This document shows, piece after piece, positions 52,678 to 60,439 of a stretch of DNA of 64,000 nt. Made by a program: the position numbers and the translations under genes. The stretch's first letter is position 1. Each line of letters starts with the position of its first letter. This DNA comes from Flavobacterium sedimenticola. GTDB lineage: Bacteria; Bacteroidota; Bacteroidia; Flavobacteriales; Flavobacteriaceae. The notes beneath the pieces were generated by a model. It was not told where the DNA came from. It saw only the letters and a program-made list of their open reading frames with translations, and did no database searches. Location of the stretch: positions 121,185 to 185,184 of the forward strand of contig NZ_JASGBP010000005.1 in assembly GCF_030053345.1 (NCBI RefSeq), in the 5' to 3' direction.

Positions 52678-53762
52678 AGTAGAAACCCAACTTTTTTAGC
52701 AATAGTCGGATAGCTTTTGGCAAGACTGATGTTGTATTCATCCGGAAGATACGCATACAACGAATGGGTTTGATGTCCCATCAAATGGGCATAAATCAAC
52801 AGGGAGGAAGCAATACCGCATACCTGAAGATTTTTATACTGTAAAAATACCATTTCCATAATTTCGGTTGGCGGAACGGTAACAACCTGAAACCCGTAGG
52901 CCTTCAAATAGTGCAAGGTCAGCGCTTGTTCAGCTTTAGGTTCACCGCCTCTGAACTTGAGATAAATGGTACGCGCTGTTTTCTCGGGATTGAGACGTTC
53001 CAATAAGTGTTGCAAAGCCTTTTCAAAATGTTCCATACGCACGCCGTAGCTTTTGCACAGGGTATCGCCTATCCAAAACCAATCGCCGTCGGCATAGGGC
53101 GTTGTAGGGCTTTTTATGTAGGGCGTGAGCCCTTCCCAAGAGAGTATTTTTTTCTGTTCGTTTTGGGTATACCGAAAAGCCACATCACTAAAACAATACG
53201 CCTTAACCCCGCGGTGCAAGGTATACAAATTGGGATGTATCGGCATGGCCAACAAACGCAAACTTCGGCCGCGCCACAATCGGAAACAAGCGTTGAGTTT
53301 TTGTTTTACGGGGCCGAAACCGTTCCATTGCCAATCAAACTGACGCAAATCGGCAGTCCACAACATAAAATCGTCGTAATCGGCATAATTCACGATGCCT
53401 TCTTCGATGATATGAAACTGTTGACACTGCGGATGCATCACCAAATAGCGGTTAAAAACCGACATCACATCCACATAAGCGGTAAAAGGTTCGCCCTCGG
53501 TGATTTGGGTAAGGTAGTGGTTTGCTTTTTTGGTGTAATTGAATGACGCTATTTTTTGGAAGAAAGAAAAGCCCGATTCGAGTCGGTCATAAGTAGGCAC
53601 CACTTTTCCTTTAAAAGCAGCGGAGGTATCGGGGTCGTACTGACCGCCGCAAAGCAGCACCACCTGGTCTGTTGGAATACGTTCATACACTATAGTCCCG
53701 ACCGCTGCCAGAAATGTAATGTGGTTATGAATACTAAAAATGTGTTTCAATTGTCCTTTCAA
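52674..53762 (-). CDS. Sialyltransferase-like protein, candidate nonulosonate transferase
   Basis: About 362 residues starting at TTG (53762; an alternative TTG at 53750 gives KHIFSIHNHITFLAAV). The layout resembles bacterial GT52/polysialyltransferase-type GT-B enzymes: an N-terminal strand, an acidic Glu-Glu-Gly at 120-122, a KFRGGE block at 269-274 where such enzymes have the Lys-x-His-Pro motif, and IASSLLIYAHLMG with a Ser-Ser pair at 319-320. The canonical HP is not present. Next to the pseudaminic genes it is a good candidate to transfer the CMP-activated sugar. Support is by pattern only; a different GT is possible. Confidence 0.5.
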   Translation of the reverse strand: MKGQLKHIFSIHNHITFLAAVGTIVYERIPTDQVVLLCGGQYDPDTSAAFKGKVVPTYDRLESGFSFFQKIASFNYTKKANHYLTQITEGEPFTAYVDVMSVFNRYLVMHPQCQQFHIIEEGIVNYADYDDFMLWTADLRQFDWQWNGFGPVKQKLNACFRLWRGRSLRLLAMPIHPNLYTLHRGVKAYCFSDVAFRYTQNEQKKILSWEGLTPYIKSPTTPYADGDWFWIGDTLCKSYGVRMEHFEKALQHLLERLNPEKTARTIYLKFRGGEPKAEQALTLHYLKAYGFQVVTVPPTEIMEMVFLQYKNLQVCGIASSLLIYAHLMGHQTHSLYAYLPDEYNISLAKSYPTIAKKVGFLL

Positions 53763-53763
53763 T

Positions 53764-55038
53764 TTATGATGTAAATCTATTCGCTTTTAGGTAATAGTAA
53801 TAAAAACACCCGTCACAAATATTTACAGCAAGATAGCCATAAAATAAAGCCTTACTGAAAACCACCAAATCTTGTATGGAATCAACTCTGTTAAATATGA
53901 TAAAAAGAAGCCAAACCGTAATCCCGATGAAATAAGAAATCAAACGATGGTGATTTTTTTTTACTACCATATAGATATTAGAAAATACAGCAAAAGAACT
54001 GACTAAAGCAACTAAAAGCATCCACTGAGCGGCTTCAACTCCCTCAACATAATTTGGTAAAACAAAATCAACAACTTTAGGCAAAAGAGGCCAGCCTACT
54101 ATCAATATGAAAAAATAAATCAGAAAGGATATCAACGCCAGTCTTAGAGGTATTCTAATGATTTGATTGATGTTTTTTCCTTGACCATAAGCTAAACTCA
54201 TTTTGGGAAAACTAGTACTCGAGACCACACCGTTAAATGTACTCAACATATTCTGGACAATATTGGCTAATGCATAAACACCTAATCCTTTTGCTCCGAG
54301 AGTGCTCAAAATTATAGTCCTTTGAAAAGTTGGCCAAAGACTGTAAACATTGGCAACAAAATATATGGGCATACCAACACGAGACAACTCTTTAAAATTT
54401 TTCCAACTAAAATTAGATTTGACATCTAATGGTTTCCATTTGTCCGTAAAATACCAATCGACAAAAACCAACAGTAAAGCCCTTAAACAAAGACCGTAAT
54501 AAGAATACTCATATACCAGAAAAATGGTAACCAAACTAGCAATGGTATTTATCATAGTAACCTTCGAAAGGGTCAAGAAATGATTATCAGAGCGGTATAA
54601 AACTTTTAAAAATTTTGTTGTGAAAAATGTTTGAGCAGAGGTTAACCCAACAACCAAACTTCCTATAGCATATTCATATTCTCCACGGACGGAAAAAACA
54701 ATACCTGCTATGACGCCCAGCAATAGTATCCCGAACGAAAGTGCCAGCATGAAGTATTTTGCTGTTGCCGCTAACTCTTCAGCATATTTCTCATCTGACT
54801 TACCATAATAGAAAGGAAATTCTCTGCTTAACCCACTGGGAATACCTAATTGAATCAGAATGATGTAAGAAGTAAAAATTGACAAGGCATTAAAAAGCCC
54901 AAATTCTTCAGGCAAAACCCATCTGGCAATAATAATTCCCGATATAATGGCGACCACATTACTAAATAAATTAGAAAAAGTTAGTGCCACAAAGGACTTG
55001 TTTTCGGGTTTTATTTTACCAACCAGTGTCTTAATCAT
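53764..55038 (-). CDS. wzx: Oligosaccharide flippase (Wzx)
   Basis: A 424-residue polytopic protein of the MOP/PST flippase type with about twelve helices. Its first part SNLFSNVVAIISGIIIARWV and EEFGLFNALSIFTSYIILIQ is the family N-terminus, and LGAKGLGVYALANIVQNML begins the second half. It flips undecaprenyl-linked repeat units. It and the SGNH gene are clearly more AT-rich than the pse genes, hinting at separate acquisition. Its start overlaps the SGNH stop (ATGA). Confidence 0.9.
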   Translation of the reverse strand: MIKTLVGKIKPENKSFVALTFSNLFSNVVAIISGIIIARWVLPEEFGLFNALSIFTSYIILIQLGIPSGLSREFPFYYGKSDEKYAEELAATAKYFMLALSFGILLLGVIAGIVFSVRGEYEYAIGSLVVGLTSAQTFFTTKFLKVLYRSDNHFLTLSKVTMINTIASLVTIFLVYEYSYYGLCLRALLLVFVDWYFTDKWKPLDVKSNFSWKNFKELSRVGMPIYFVANVYSLWPTFQRTIILSTLGAKGLGVYALANIVQNMLSTFNGVVSSTSFPKMSLAYGQGKNINQIIRIPLRLALISFLIYFFILIVGWPLLPKVVDFVLPNYVEGVEAAQWMLLVALVSSFAVFSNIYMVVKKNHHRLISYFIGITVWLLFIIFNRVDSIQDLVVFSKALFYGYLAVNICDGCFYYYYLKANRFTS

Positions 55039-55673
55039 TCAAATATTCTAGTTTGCAACTGTTGAAAAATATACTCATGACCTATAGAATTAATATGATG
55101 AAAATCATGCACAATTCCTTCTCTTGGTATCTGATTAAGGTCAATATATTCCGTATGTTTTTTTAAAACCTTATTGTAATTCTCAATGCTTTCAGTTATT
55201 CCATACATTAACTGTTCATATTCATTGCATGAAGGAAGTATACTCAAAGTATAAAACCTTTCAGCATTTAAATCTCTCTTTATTTTTAATAATACATCTT
55301 CAAAAACCCCAAGCGAAGCATAATGATGGCTTCTGTATTTTCGCAAAAATCTAACGAAAGGTTTAGTCAATCGGAATAGTTTTAATTTTTTTATAACTGC
55401 CAATTCAATTCTCCCAAAAGCTCTTGGAGCTGCATCTACAATTCCGCAATGAAGTAAAACTATCTTAGGATTAAGTATTTTGTAATAATTTATTTGATTG
55501 GCTAAATCAGTAATAGAGGCGCCTCCGATTGACACACTGACAATATCATAATCCGGGCAGGAATCCTTAAGCCTAGCAACATACGTATCATTCCATAAAA
55601 CGACTCCATCAGAATGTTTTCGGGGCAAAGCCACAGAATCGGTAAGAATTAAAAAAACCGGTTTAGCCATCAT
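55035..55673 (-). CDS. SGNH/GDSL hydrolase-like protein
   Basis: A 212-residue SGNH-type protein without signal peptide. Seen: FLILTDSVALPR, where TDS stands in the GDS nucleophile position near residue 12; SIGGASITDLANQI (block II Gly); LLHCGIVDAAPRAFG, with Cys-Gly where block III usually has Gly-x-Asn; and VHDFHHINSIGHEY with Asp and His near the end. It may de-O-acetylate or transfer acetyl to a sugar. It begins 8 to 11 bases inside the PseI gene. GC is very low here (about 23-32% in sampled 60-base rows). Confidence 0.72.
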   Translation of the reverse strand: MMAKPVFLILTDSVALPRKHSDGVVLWNDTYVARLKDSCPDYDIVSVSIGGASITDLANQINYYKILNPKIVLLHCGIVDAAPRAFGRIELAVIKKLKLFRLTKPFVRFLRKYRSHHYASLGVFEDVLLKIKRDLNAERFYTLSILPSCNEYEQLMYGITESIENYNKVLKKHTEYIDLNQIPREGIVHDFHHINSIGHEYIFQQLQTRIFE

Positions 55674-56712
55674 ACTTGGAAATAAAACGCAATTCCAATC
55701 GATCTCCTTTTTCTAAAGCTGTCGAAGCCGTTTTTCCCAGGATTTCCCGGTAGTATTTCGGATGCAATCCAAACCCCGGGCGCACCGATTTGATATTCTC
55801 GGTCGTAAATACCTCGCCGGCTTTGATATCTTGCACCGCATACAGCGAACGGCAAAAATCACGTCCTTGACGCTGCTTTTCAGTTAACGTATAATCGACC
55901 ACCCCGATGGCGGCTTCGGCCTCGCGTACGGCTTTCACCATAGCGGTAAATTCGGCTTCGTTCATCGAAAACGAAGCATCGGGACCGCCAATGGCACGAT
56001 CGAGTATAAAATGCTTTTCGATAATTTTGGCACCAAAACAAGTTGCTACCACGGGTACGGTACTGCCAATGGTATGATCAGACAAACCGCTGATAACCCC
56101 ATAGCGTTCGGCCAAATCTTTCACCATAATCATGTTGGCTTCTTCAATCGGCGCCGGATAACTCGAGGTACATTTCAACAAAGCAATGTCGTGATTTCCC
56201 ATTCTTCGGCACGCATCGAGCGCCAATTCAATATCGGCTTCCTCGGCGATACCGGTGGAAATAATCACCGGTTTCCCTTTTGAAGCGACCAATTCAATCA
56301 AAGGAATATCGGTAATTTCAAACGAGGCTATTTTATAGGCCGGCGCATTTAAATGCTCCAACAACTCAACCGATGTAGGATCAAAGGGCGACGAAAAACA
56401 AATCAATCCTTCATCTTCGGCAGCTTGAAACAAGGTTTCATGCCACTCCCACGGCGTATAGGCTTCTTCGTATAACTCATATAAATTTTTACCATCCCAA
56501 ATAGTTCCTTTAATCAGGAAATCGTCTTTTTTAGAATCAATGGTGATGGTATCGGCTCGGTAGGTTTGCAGTTTGATACAATCGGCCCCCGCTCGTTTAG
56601 CGGCTTTAATGGTCTCTAAAGCAACTTCGATGCTGCCGTTATGATTGGCCGATAATTCGGCGATGATGAATACCGGGCTGTTTTGATTGATATATCTGTC
56701 TTTAATTTTCAT
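55663..56712 (-). CDS. pseI: Pseudaminic acid synthase (PseI)
   Basis: A 349-residue NeuB-family enzyme with a TIM barrel and C-terminal SAF domain (about 290-345). It condenses a 2,4-diacetamido-2,4,6-trideoxy sugar with phosphoenolpyruvate. Seen: IIAELSANHNGS, GADCIKLQTYRADT, SSPFDPTSVELLEH, LLKCTSSYPAPIEEANM, GLSDHTIGS, IEKH at 231-234, and GGPDASFSM at 242-250, which marks PseI rather than NeuB. It lies next to a MaoC-type hydratase and two GNATs, all in one operon with pseB and pseC. Confidence 0.93.
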   Translation of the reverse strand: MKIKDRYINQNSPVFIIAELSANHNGSIEVALETIKAAKRAGADCIKLQTYRADTITIDSKKDDFLIKGTIWDGKNLYELYEEAYTPWEWHETLFQAAEDEGLICFSSPFDPTSVELLEHLNAPAYKIASFEITDIPLIELVASKGKPVIISTGIAEEADIELALDACRRMGNHDIALLKCTSSYPAPIEEANMIMVKDLAERYGVISGLSDHTIGSTVPVVATCFGAKIIEKHFILDRAIGGPDASFSMNEAEFTAMVKAVREAEAAIGVVDYTLTEKQRQGRDFCRSLYAVQDIKAGEVFTTENIKSVRPGFGLHPKYYREILGKTASTALEKGDRLELRFISKYDG

Positions 56713-56714
56713 AC

Positions 56715-57125
56715 TTAATAAATACTTGGATGCTTAATCAACGCTTCTCCTTTAATAACAATCTCGTTGTTGTCATCTAAAATGGCAGTCCTGACTACGG
56801 CTCTGTTTTTAGTTGTATCGGTCTCGGTTACCTCAAATGTGGCCTTGTATTGTTTTTGGGTAAACATGGGTTTGTAAAAAGACAAATCTTGTTTGAGGTA
56901 AATGGTTCCGTTACCCGGGAAAATGGTTCCGAATACTTTTGAAAAAACACTTCCTCCCAAAAAACCGTGTATGATGGTTCGTTTAAACATTGAATCCTTG
57001 GCGTATTCTTCGTCTAAATGTATCGGGTTAAAATCACCGGAAGCATGTGCAAATTTGATGACGTCTTCCTGATTAAATGAAAATTCATACTCATACGAGC
57101 TTCCTACAGTGATTCGATTATCCAT
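56715..57125 (-). CDS. MaoC-type (R)-specific enoyl hydratase
   Basis: A 136-residue hotdog-fold protein. The hydratase motif ASGDFNPIHLDEEYA is intact with Asp31 and His36, and IIHGFLGGSVFS follows. Proteins of this type add water to trans-2-enoyl-CoA to give (R)-3-hydroxyacyl-CoA. In a pseudaminic acid operon this could supply a 3-hydroxybutyryl group for N-acylation by one of the two GNATs. It overlaps the PseH-like gene by 8 bases and is 2 bases from PseI. The lipid-metabolism alternative is less likely here. Confidence 0.85.
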   Translation of the reverse strand: MDNRITVGSSYEYEFSFNQEDVIKFAHASGDFNPIHLDEEYAKDSMFKRTIIHGFLGGSVFSKVFGTIFPGNGTIYLKQDLSFYKPMFTQKQYKATFEVTETDTTKNRAVVRTAILDDNNEIVIKGEALIKHPSIY

Positions 57126-57660
57126 ATATTTTGGTTTTCATGATTTCTCTCATTGTTGCCCATTCGGATTGCAACATGGCCAAACCGACAACGTCGAGTT
57201 TTTGACCGTTTTTAACACAATGCTCTCTGTAATACGCTTCTCTTCGGAAGCCGAATTTTTCGTGCATTTTGATGACTTTATCATTCGTCACAAATACCTC
57301 ACAGCGGAGTTTGTTCAACTTTAATTCATTGAAAACATAGTCAAGGACATTGTATTCTATTTTGGCACCAATTCCACCGCCTCTAACCGATAAATCACCC
57401 AAATAAAAAGCCCAATAGCAACTGCTCAATGTTCGGTCGATACCGGTTAAACTGGCCAAGCCTAATTTTTTCCCTTCGTATTCGATAATCCAATACACCG
57501 AATTGTTTTCATTACTGATTTTTTCAAACCATTTTACCTGCTGTTCTGCGGTAATATGTGCTTCATTATACATATATGGTGCTACATCCGGGCTGTTCCG
57601 CCAGTTTCGCACCATTTCAATGTCGTCTGCAGTCAATAATCGTAAAGTAATATCACTCAT
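57118..57660 (-). CDS. PseH-like GNAT acyltransferase
   Basis: A 180-residue GNAT from ATG 57660 (SDITLRLLTADDIEMVRNWR), which overlaps the preceding stop by 8 bases; the longer frame to 57687 is unneeded. Typical PseH features: the start, AEQQVKWFEKIS, and acetyl-CoA loop LSVRGGGIGAKIEYNVLDYV near residue 95. PseH acetylates the 4-amino group of UDP-4-amino-4,6-dideoxy-AltNAc. Of the two adjacent GNATs this is the better match. The acyl group could be acetyl or, given the hydratase, a hydroxyacyl. Confidence 0.8.
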   Translation of the reverse strand: MSDITLRLLTADDIEMVRNWRNSPDVAPYMYNEAHITAEQQVKWFEKISNENNSVYWIIEYEGKKLGLASLTGIDRTLSSCYWAFYLGDLSVRGGGIGAKIEYNVLDYVFNELKLNKLRCEVFVTNDKVIKMHEKFGFRREAYYREHCVKNGQKLDVVGLAMLQSEWATMREIMKTKIYG

Positions 57661-58213
57661 TTTTATTCCATTTACTGTGTATAACAACGTCTAAAAATTT
57701 AGTATTAAAATAACAATGCTCCCTCAATCGCGCGTCTTCGGTGAATCCGGCATCTTCAAAAGCCTTGTACAAATGTGGTCTTACATCAAAAGCGTATGTA
57801 AAAATCTTGTGCAGTTGCAAATCGTTAAAAGCCACCTGTTCCAACAAGTCTAAGTAGGCCGCCCAAATTTCATAAAACCGTTCTTTCTCCAAAGCAGTAT
57901 TCATAATAAACGAAATCTCGGCATTTTTATCGATCCAATTGATATGTACCAAACCGCCATAGCCAATACAATTCCCGTTTTCTAAAAACGAAAATAAAAT
58001 TTGGTTGGGTTGCTCTTGGTCGAATAGTTGCGCCACTACGTTTTTAAAGTAATGTTCCTGATCTTCCACCGTGAGCGGTTTTGCCTGACGCAAATGATAA
58101 AGTTGTTCGTTGCGCCATTGCATAATCGCCAACCGGTCTTCCGAACGTATCGGAACGAGCGCAAAACGGGCATTTTCCCAATGCGACTGTCGGAGTACTT
58201 TATACGTCTTCAT
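57653..58213 (-). CDS. GNAT acyltransferase (second, RimJ/RimL-like)
   Basis: A 186-residue GNAT. It reads FALVPIRSEDRLAIMQWRNE, then CIGYGGLVHINWIDKNAEIS and LHKIFTYAFDVRPHLYKAFE, DAGFTEDARLREHCYF at the end. The cofactor loop is weaker than in the PseH-like neighbour. It may acylate the second amino group of the sugar or an intermediate in the pathway. It abuts the YhcH-type gene with no gap. Confidence 0.75.
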   Translation of the reverse strand: MKTYKVLRQSHWENARFALVPIRSEDRLAIMQWRNEQLYHLRQAKPLTVEDQEHYFKNVVAQLFDQEQPNQILFSFLENGNCIGYGGLVHINWIDKNAEISFIMNTALEKERFYEIWAAYLDLLEQVAFNDLQLHKIFTYAFDVRPHLYKAFEDAGFTEDARLREHCYFNTKFLDVVIHSKWNKNE

Positions 58214-58666
58214 TTACAAGGGAGCGGGCATTTTCACCACGATTTTTTTTACCTCACTGTGGCCTTGGTAAAGCGCCATATGAGCAAATTGATTGGGAAT
58301 GATACAAAAATAACCCGCCGGAACCGAAAGGGTTTTGATGTTTTGAGCGCGCGCCAACAAATAATCGTTTGCTTCGTCGTAGGGTTTTGATTCCTGTGAT
58401 TCGCTTTGCAAGTCGGCATAGGCAATCACATCGGTTCCCGCTAAAGTAATGTGAATATCCATCAAAGTGCGATGGGCTTCGAGCAACTCGGCATCAAAAG
58501 TAGCGGACACGCCGTTGCTTTGAATAGGAATTAAAGTGATGTCGCCATGACTTTCTTTTTCAATAACCCTGTCTAGAGACTTCACCGCTGTGACTTGCAA
58601 CAACGGATGGATACCCGAAAAAAGCGAAGCATAGTGTTTAATATTTTCCAGTTTATCGGTAATCAT
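58214..58666 (-). CDS. YhcH/YjgK/YiaL family protein (DUF386)
   Basis: A 150-residue beta-sandwich protein. It has HRTLMDIH at 65-72, the metal/ligand block, and PAGYFCIIPNQFAHMAL towards the end. The family occurs in sialic acid catabolic operons (E. coli YhcH) and near sugar metabolism genes; reported or proposed roles include sugar isomerisation or hydrolysis steps. In this operon it could help in a nonulosonic acid step that is not otherwise covered. Role here is not known. Confidence 0.85.
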   Translation of the reverse strand: MITDKLENIKHYASLFSGIHPLLQVTAVKSLDRVIEKESHGDITLIPIQSNGVSATFDAELLEAHRTLMDIHITLAGTDVIAYADLQSESQESKPYDEANDYLLARAQNIKTLSVPAGYFCIIPNQFAHMALYQGHSEVKKIVVKMPAPL

Positions 58667-58668
58667 GG

Positions 58669-60438
58669 TTACAGCTTAATCTTGGTTTTTTCGTTTAAGG
58701 TATCGATTAAAGCCTGATCGGTTTTGTAGGTCAACTGAATGTGACTGTTGATGTTGGCCACTTCCGGGTTTTCATCGAGGTATTTGAAAATCGCTCTCAA
58801 ATTAAAATCGGGATTCGTTGGCGCCAAGGCCTCGTGAATTTTGTTGAACATCACTAAGTCTTCATCGTAATCTAACGTCAATCGGTAGGAACGAACCAAC
58901 TCCGACGGCAAATCGACCAGGTTGATTTTAAAATGCTCCTGATTGTTCATAAAATACCAGGTCATGTACTCCGAATAATCGGCACTCGGGAAATAGCTTT
59001 TTACTTTTCGGAGTGCTTGGGTATTGATAATTTCTAAGTTGGTTCCCACAGCTGCGGTTACACCACTGGTATAATCGGCTCCGGTTTTAAAATGAGAATC
59101 CAATAAAATTTGGAGAATTTCATTATCAATAAAGGGCATATCGGCCGTGACACGAACCACGACATCTACGTGTAAGGTATCGATAATATCTAAGTATCTT
59201 TTAATCACATCCTCGGGATGGCCTTGGTGAAACACCACCGATTCGTCGTACGTGTACTGTGCCAAATCGGCATCACTTTCCAAATCGGATGTAGCCAAAA
59301 TAACATGATGCATGCCTCGGAACTTTTTGGCATTACGAAGGCAATATTCCACCGAAGTCAAATCGCCTATCTTGAGTAAGGCCTTTTCTTTGAGTCGCGA
59401 CGATTTTAATCGGCAGGCAATAATTACGGCTATCGTAGCGGTTTTGAAATCGGACGATTGCAAGGCTTTTCCTTTTGACTTGGCTGTGGAAAGGATAGAG
59501 CGATGTTGCAGTAATTGTTCGATAGCTCGGGCATGCAAACCGGTTTGACCCGACCGCTTGTAATCGAAATCTTCGGTTAGCGAGAGGCCTTGACCGGCAG
59601 CAACTTCTTTGTTGAGCAACGGTTTGAGTAATGATTTTTCGAGGTACAGTTTTTCTTTTTCATTTAAAAAAGAAGCCTTGGCCAACGCGTCCCGATCGGC
59701 CATCAATCCAACCAGTTTTTCAAACTGTTCGCTGTTAATGCTCGAATAAAAATCGTATAGGGTTTCGCGTGTGGTCAGCATCACGTGTTTTTCTATAATA
59801 TCCGCACCATTATTGAGGGCGATAATCGGGAGCCAAACCGCATAATCGGTGGTGCCGTCGACATGGTCGGCAAACACTACCCGTTTTCCGAATCGCTCTT
59901 TTACCGCTTTGATTTTGGAAATCCCCGAATCGAGTAATTCGGTAGGATAGCCTTGGAAACCCACTTCGAGCAACAGCTCTTCTGATTGAATTTCGCGTTC
60001 AAACTTATCGACAAAGAAGGCAATTTCGTCAAAATCCAAAGCAGCCACATTGATGATAATTTTTTTATCGGCTAAATCAATCGTTTTTAATTTTTCGAAT
60101 ACCCCATAATTAAACAATACCGAAACCTGGAGTTTGATTCCGTCGACTGAGGCTAAATTCTTTTCCAGCACTTCCACACCATACAAATCAAACAAATCCA
60201 GCCAAACCCTTTTGGTCGCTTTGGCTTTGCTGATAATGGTATGCCACTCTTGGTGGTTAAATGACAATTTTTCGTACACCGGATACCATTCGAAATCGGG
60301 CGTCGCCAAAGTATCGGCACGCAAAGGCTGAAACTTGATGGCATAACCGTCTTGGTAGGGTGCAAAAGTATCGACCAATTCGAGCATATAGTTCAAATCG
60401 CCTCCGTGGGTATTGGCTACTTCAATAATTACCTTCAT
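58669..60438 (-). CDS. Fusion of NeuB-like synthase domain and SpsF/PseF-like cytidylyltransferase
   Basis: A 589-residue fusion. Part 1 (about 1-260) is NeuB/SpsE-like: IIEVANTHGGD, YAIKFQP, GFQGYPTE at about 160-167, FADH at 189-192 and IIEKH at 214-218, though the Thr/Ser-Pro-Phe-Asp region is altered. Part 2 (about 270-330) is SAF-like. Part 3 from about residue 334 is a cytidylyltransferase: IACRLKSSRLKEKALLKIGD, VTADMPFIDN, and SYRLTLDYDEDLVMF, as in SpsF. It would thus supply PseF activity in the Pse pathway. What the NeuB-like part does besides PseI is open. Confidence 0.85.
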   Translation of the reverse strand: MKVIIEVANTHGGDLNYMLELVDTFAPYQDGYAIKFQPLRADTLATPDFEWYPVYEKLSFNHQEWHTIISKAKATKRVWLDLFDLYGVEVLEKNLASVDGIKLQVSVLFNYGVFEKLKTIDLADKKIIINVAALDFDEIAFFVDKFEREIQSEELLLEVGFQGYPTELLDSGISKIKAVKERFGKRVVFADHVDGTTDYAVWLPIIALNNGADIIEKHVMLTTRETLYDFYSSINSEQFEKLVGLMADRDALAKASFLNEKEKLYLEKSLLKPLLNKEVAAGQGLSLTEDFDYKRSGQTGLHARAIEQLLQHRSILSTAKSKGKALQSSDFKTATIAVIIACRLKSSRLKEKALLKIGDLTSVEYCLRNAKKFRGMHHVILATSDLESDADLAQYTYDESVVFHQGHPEDVIKRYLDIIDTLHVDVVVRVTADMPFIDNEILQILLDSHFKTGADYTSGVTAAVGTNLEIINTQALRKVKSYFPSADYSEYMTWYFMNNQEHFKINLVDLPSELVRSYRLTLDYDEDLVMFNKIHEALAPTNPDFNLRAIFKYLDENPEVANINSHIQLTYKTDQALIDTLNEKTKIKL

Positions 60439-60439
60439 A

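Noticed and set aside
53007..53546. A 179-codon open frame on the plus strand
   Set aside because: Antisense to the sialyltransferase-like gene, which has the sensible operon position and overlaps.
52674..53762. The sialyltransferase-like protein as the missing PseG
   Set aside because: PseG has a MurG-like glycine-rich loop and N-terminal GGxGHxxR-like motif, neither of which is visible here.
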